A stretch of DNA of 64,000 nucleotides from Methanocella paludicola SANAE (GTDB taxonomy: Archaea; Halobacteriota; Methanocellia; Methanocellales; Methanocellaceae): assembly GCF_000011005.1 (NCBI RefSeq), contig NC_013665.1:558001-622000 (forward strand). The letters run 5' to 3'. The position numbers and the translations under genes are program-made. The notes below the pieces were generated by a model. It had not been told where the DNA came from and did not search any database. It saw nothing but the letters and a program-made list of their open reading frames with translations. This document shows, in pieces, positions 60,581 to 64,000 of this stretch. Every line of letters starts with the position of its first letter. The first letter of the stretch is position 1.

Positions 60581-61486
60581 TTAACCTTGTGACGTTTTTC
60601 GGATAACAGCTATAGCAGCCCGGACAAGCCCCAGCTGGAGCGCAGCAACGGCCCCCATGAATATGAGGACGTCGGTGGTCCCGGGGCCGGGCGCCGGGGC
60701 CTCCTGGAATGGCCCGACGAAGGCGAAGGTGCCGTCGCCGCTGGATATCGTCTCGTAAATGACGCTCTCGTTGGACCTGATCGCCTTGCAGGCCAGCCGG
60801 GTCACGCCCCCATCACCATACCGGTAGGCAGAGACGTTGTCGCCGGCATAGGGGGCTTTCATGCGAACGATGATGTAGCTTATGGATTCACCGTTCACAT
60901 CGAGCATGAGCTTCACCTTGCCCGTCTGGCCGCTCTTTGTCGCCTCGTCCGATACGGCCTTTTTAATCGTCCCGTTATTCGATATGGAAATATGATAAGT
61001 TGGCCTGTCCGGCCACACATTCAGGTATAGCACCGCCCCGGCCGCGGCGTCTCCGTCAGCCAATGCTACCGTGTCCAGCTCCACATCCGTGACCTGGCCG
61101 TAGAACCGTGTCCCGTCGCTCGTCAGGTCCCCGGTCATGAGGGCCATACTGGCAGCAGGCCCCGATGTGCCATTTATCGCCAGCATCAGCGTGTTGTTCC
61201 TGAACAGGGCACCGGTGCTCGTGTCCTGGAAGAAAGCGAGCCTGGCGCCTGCCGGCGAGTTCGTCGGCACGCTTACATAGGCATTATTACCGACTTTGAA
61301 TATCTCGACGGGGCCCCATATATCGACTACATTATTAGCCGAATCGCGAGCCTTTGTCCCGTTAATGATAAACGACGAAGGCAGGGTCATGTCGAGTAAG
61401 CTTTGGCCCAGGGCGGGTGCTATGGCCAAAGCTAAAATAAATAAAACAATGACCGATCTAGTAGCGTACGCAGGGCCGGCTGGCAC
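60581..61486 (-). CDS. Exported protein with C-terminal membrane anchor, function unknown
   Basis: A 301-residue protein with a signal peptide (about 8-28, SVIVLFILALAIAPALGQ), a beta-rich region with many Asn/Thr and possible glycosylation sites, and a Pro/Gly stretch (EAPAPGPGTT) before a C-terminal hydrophobic segment (VLIFMGAVAALQLGLVRAAIAVI). The C-terminal arrangement recalls archaeal surface proteins anchored by a terminal helix. No family is recognised. It starts at GTG (61486), with no clear ribosome-binding site; another start could be used. It converges on the peroxiredoxin gene and is followed by isochorismatase on the same strand, 77 bases away. Confidence 0.75.
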   Translation of the reverse strand: MPAGPAYATRSVIVLFILALAIAPALGQSLLDMTLPSSFIINGTKARDSANNVVDIWGPVEIFKVGNNAYVSVPTNSPAGARLAFFQDTSTGALFRNNTLMLAINGTSGPAASMALMTGDLTSDGTRFYGQVTDVELDTVALADGDAAAGAVLYLNVWPDRPTYHISISNNGTIKKAVSDEATKSGQTGKVKLMLDVNGESISYIIVRMKAPYAGDNVSAYRYGDGGVTRLACKAIRSNESVIYETISSGDGTFAFVGPFQEAPAPGPGTTDVLIFMGAVAALQLGLVRAAIAVIRKTSQG

Positions 61487-61563
61487 AATATAGACAAAAC
61501 CGGGCGGATACTTAGAATTAATATACCGTTATAGCGATAAAGAGAAAATTAAAAAGCGGGCCT

Positions 61564-62271
61564 TTATGCCCGGGCCTCTCTTGCGCCTGGCGCGGGCTTT
61601 TTTGCTCCGGGGGTATAGTCATGGAAAGCATTGACTTCGTTCTCCAGCGTAAGATACCAGCCCCAGGCCTCGCCTTGCTCGATTATCGGCTGGACCCATC
61701 CCGGCACCGTCTCTGCACGGGCCCAATCGCGCTGCAGCTCGCATCCCACGCCGTTCCAGGTCGTCAGATGCCCGCCGGCCTGAGATATGCGGTCCAGGGC
61801 AGCCCTATGCGATTCAATCGACGTGCCTCCCAGCGCGTCGATCACGGGATAGACATCAAATCCGTCCTTGATCGCGTCGAGCGCGGGGAATAGCAGGCAG
61901 GCTTCCGTCCACAGCGCGGCCATGATGAGCTTCTTACGGCCGGTCGCCTTTACAGCATTCAGGACCGCCTCGTCTTCCCACGAGTTGATGGTCGTCCTGT
62001 CATACGATCGGACATCGGGGATAACGCTACGCAATTGCGGGATCGTGTCAGGGTTCGTGCCATTCGTCACGTTGACCGTCGTAAGGATGATCGGCAGGCC
62101 AAAATTCTTCGCGATCTTCGTGAGCGCGACCACGTTGTTGATCATCTGCTGCCTGTCCATCGATTTCGTAGTGAAAATTTGTGGCGGCTGATAGTCGATG
62201 ATGACCAGCACAGAATTCTTAGGCGTAAGGAGGTGATCCTCCTCCTGGTTTCGTATAGGTAAAGACGTCAT
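61564..62271 (-). CDS. Isochorismatase-like (YcaC-type) hydrolase
   Basis: A 235-residue cysteine hydrolase of the isochorismatase/nicotinamidase superfamily. The catalytic triad is seen: Asp in VLVIIDYQPPQ, Lys in TGRKKLIMAAL, and the nucleophile Cys in LWTEACLLFPALDAI. The closest pattern is the YcaC-type group, whose true substrate is unclear. The ~50-residue C-terminal extension (from about LQRDWARAETV) is longer than usual. ATG 62271 is preferred, with GGAGG five bases upstream; an ATG four codons earlier overlaps that sequence. A dyad lies at the predicted transcription start. Confidence 0.88.
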   Translation of the reverse strand: MTSLPIRNQEEDHLLTPKNSVLVIIDYQPPQIFTTKSMDRQQMINNVVALTKIAKNFGLPIILTTVNVTNGTNPDTIPQLRSVIPDVRSYDRTTINSWEDEAVLNAVKATGRKKLIMAALWTEACLLFPALDAIKDGFDVYPVIDALGGTSIESHRAALDRISQAGGHLTTWNGVGCELQRDWARAETVPGWVQPIIEQGEAWGWYLTLENEVNAFHDYTPGAKKPAPGAREARA

Positions 62272-62295
62272 GGTATCCTCCATTAGGTGATTGAC

Positions 62296-62311
62296 CGTGT
62301 AAAATTACACG
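62296..62311. promoter_or_regulatory. Operator-like dyad before the isochorismatase-like gene
   Basis: CGTGTAA and TTACACG form perfect 7-bp arms around two A bases. On the minus strand it lies about 25-45 bases before the start codon and just after a TATA-like TTATTTAAAAA (about 62330-62342), at the expected transcription start, where a repressor would act. The regulator is unknown. Confidence 0.5.
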
Positions 62312-62428
62312 CCCATTTACGTCTATTTAGCATTTTTAAATAACAAATTGCGTAAAGCAGCGTAAGGCCGATATTGAGCTTTAAAGAAATCGAAAAATAA
62401 AAAAGATGAGGAATGTAAGGTCGTAACC

Positions 62429-64000
62429 TTACATGCCCATGTCGCCCATGTCGCCCATGCCGGGAGGCATGCCGCCGGGGCCGCCACGGCCGCCAGACAG
62501 CTTGCTCGCGGCGATGACGTCGTCGATCCTCAGGATCATGACGGCCGCCTCGGAGGCGCCGCTGATTGCCTGGGTCTTGACGCGGAGAGGCTCGACAACT
62601 CCTTCCTTCTTCATGTCCACGGCTTCGCCGGTGAACACGTTGATGCCGAAGTTCTTGCCGTCCTTGTTCTTGCCCTCGTGCTTGCTCCTCAGGTCGACCA
62701 GCGTGTCGATCGGGTCCAGGCCCGCGTTCTCGGCGAGAGTCCTGGGGATGATCTCCATGGATTCAGCGAATGCCTCGATGGCAAGCTGTTCCCTGCCGCC
62801 GACGGTGGACGCGAACTCCTTAAGGCGCAGTGCCAGCTCGACTTCAGTGGAGCCGCCGCCAGCGACGTACTTCTTGTCCTCGACGACGACGCCGACAACC
62901 CTAAGCGCATCGTGCACGGCCCTCTCGAGCTCGTCGACGACGTGCTCAGTTCCGCCCTTGAGTATCAGGCTGACCGCCTTCGGGTCCTTGCACTGCTCGA
63001 CGAAGATCATGTTCTCGTCGCCGATCTTGCGTTCCTCTACGAGGCCCGCGACGCCGAGGTCGTCCTTCGCTAATTCGTCGATGCTGTTGCTGACCTTGGC
63101 GCCCGTCGCCTTGGCGAGCTTCTTGAGATCGGACTCTTTTACTCTCCGGGCTGCCATGATGCCGTTCTTGGCCAGGTAGTGCTGGACGAGGTCGTCAACG
63201 CCCTTCTGGCAGAACACGACGTTCGCGCCGGTGGCCTTGATCTTGTCGACCATGGTCTTCAGCATCTTCTCTTCCTGGTCCAGGAAGCTCTGGAGCTGGT
63301 CCGGGCTGGTGATCTCGATCTTTGCGTCGATCTCGGTCTTCTCGATCTCTAATGGCGTATCAAGTAACGCGATCTTCGCGTTCTTTACAGTCTTCGGCAT
63401 GTTCGGGTGGATCCTTTCCTTGTCGATGACCAGGCCCTGGATAAGCTCGGAGTCGCCGATGGTGCCGCCGACCTTCTTCTCGACCTTGATATCGTCGACG
63501 TCGACCTTGCCGTCCTCGTCAACGACTGCCTTGATAGACCTGACGCACAGGTCCGCGAGCTTCTCGCCCGCGGCCTCGGCGCCCTTGCCGGACATCGCCG
63601 TGATGGCGAACTTCTTGAGCAGGCCCTCGTCCTTGAGGGTGACCGGGTAAGCCAGCGAGTCGAGGATCTCCCTCGCCTTTGACGCCGCTTCCCTGTAGCC
63701 CGCCGCGATGACGGTCGGGTGGACGTCCTGGTCGAGCAGGTTCTCGGACCTCTTCAGTAATTCGCCGGCTAATACGACCGCGGTCGTCGTGCCGTCGCCC
63801 ACTTCATCGTCCTGGGTCTTGGCGATCTCGACGATCATCTTCGCCGCCGGGTGCTCGATGTCCATTTCCTTTAATATAGTGACTCCATCGTTCGTTATGA
63901 CGACGTCGCCGAGCGAGTCTACGAGCATCTTGTCCATGCCCTTCGGACCCAGAGTGGTCCTGACCGCCTCAGCCACGGCCCTCGCGGCCATGAGGTTCAT
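62429..64000 (-). CDS. thsA: Thermosome subunit (group II chaperonin), 5' partial
   Basis: Only the last ~523 residues are inside the window; the N-terminal ~25-40 residues are cut off at the right edge. Visible are the phosphate-binding [35 protein letters not shown] and the [15 protein letters not shown] loop of the equatorial domain, the helical lid region, and the ATPase Asp in [16 protein letters not shown]. The C-terminal tail is the usual Gly/Met-rich [18 protein letters not shown]. Thermosomes are eight-member-ring ATP-driven folding chambers. No neighbouring gene is in the same operon within the window. Confidence 0.97.
   Translation of the reverse strand: MNLMAARAVAEAVRTTLGPKGMDKMLVDSLGDVVITNDGVTILKEMDIEHPAAKMIVEIAKTQDDEVGDGTTTAVVLAGELLKRSENLLDQDVHPTVIAAGYREAASKAREILDSLAYPVTLKDEGLLKKFAITAMSGKGAEAAGEKLADLCVRSIKAVVDEDGKVDVDDIKVEKKVGGTIGDSELIQGLVIDKERIHPNMPKTVKNAKIALLDTPLEIEKTEIDAKIEITSPDQLQSFLDQEEKMLKTMVDKIKATGANVVFCQKGVDDLVQHYLAKNGIMAARRVKESDLKKLAKATGAKVSNSIDELAKDDLGVAGLVEERKIGDENMIFVEQCKDPKAVSLILKGGTEHVVDELERAVHDALRVVGVVVEDKKYVAGGGSTEVELALRLKEFASTVGGREQLAIEAFAESMEIIPRTLAENAGLDPIDTLVDLRSKHEGKNKDGKNFGINVFTGEAVDMKKEGVVEPLRVKTQAISGASEAAVMILRIDDVIAASKLSGGRGGPGGMPPGMGDMGDMGM

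Overview
The window is archaeal chromosome, most probably from a Methanocella-type methanogen (order Methanocellales). The archaeal evidence is direct: TATA-box promoters, a group II chaperonin (thermosome), aIF1A, CarS for isoprenoid-lipid synthesis, archaeal-type methionine adenosyltransferase and an archaeal ATP-dependent DNA ligase. The narrower placement is inference. It rests on tandem amt-glnK pairs, AmrS, PAS-type methanogen histidine kinases, and a Ku protein, which is rare in archaea but known from Methanocella. The protein-coding DNA is GC-rich and intergenic DNA is AT-rich. Both outermost genes (a GNAT-like acetyltransferase and the thermosome) are cut by the window edges.

Layout. 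1-5.3 kb: acetyltransferase, small membrane and Cys proteins, tRNA-Arg(CCT), a PAS/GAF histidine kinase and an esterase. 5.3-8.1 kb: a YkgJ protein and Ku, divergently transcribed and flanked by two long non-coding palindromes. 8.1-12.2 kb: two exported low-complexity proteins, a structured-RNA candidate and a ribbon-helix-helix regulator. 12.2-15.8 kb: amt1-glnK1 and amt2-glnK2, each behind the same TATA plus TAGGA-N8-TCCTA operator. 15.8-24.2 kb: CPBP membrane protein, archaeal ornithine cyclodeaminase/LOR-SDH type protein, a methyltransferase, then two TetR-led operons with near-identical promoter cores but different twin operators. 24.2-33.1 kb: iron-sulfur flavoprotein, KGG stress protein, second PAS kinase, PhoU-like protein, aIF1A (apparent CTG start), a lipid-biosynthesis group (polyprenol-kinase-like, CarS, CDP-alcohol transferase), chagasin-type inhibitor, metallopeptidase and tRNA-Pro(GGG). 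33.1-43.6 kb: Lrp-type regulator, DNA ligase, MsrB, TPR protein, universal stress protein, ferredoxin-AOR pair and a glutaredoxin-TrxB pair. 43.6-47.1 kb: an actin-like ATPase next to a membrane protein with an extracellular Ig/PEGA part and a cytoplasmic winged helix. 47.5-64 kb: AmrS, MAT, a coiled-coil/SMC/ScpA/ScpB condensin operon, a Tat lipoprotein (DUF3160), MtnA, an ACT protein, peroxiredoxin, isochorismatase-like hydrolase and the thermosome.

Three signals stand out. First, five large imperfect palindromes (about 290-565 bp), four of them in gaps between convergent genes; two are inverted copies of each other 28.5 kb apart. Second, the operon joining an actin-like filament protein to a transmembrane winged-helix protein, a plausible membrane-DNA tether. 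Third, the paired TetR promoters, which look like a duplicated regulatory unit whose operators diverged while the core promoter stayed fixed.
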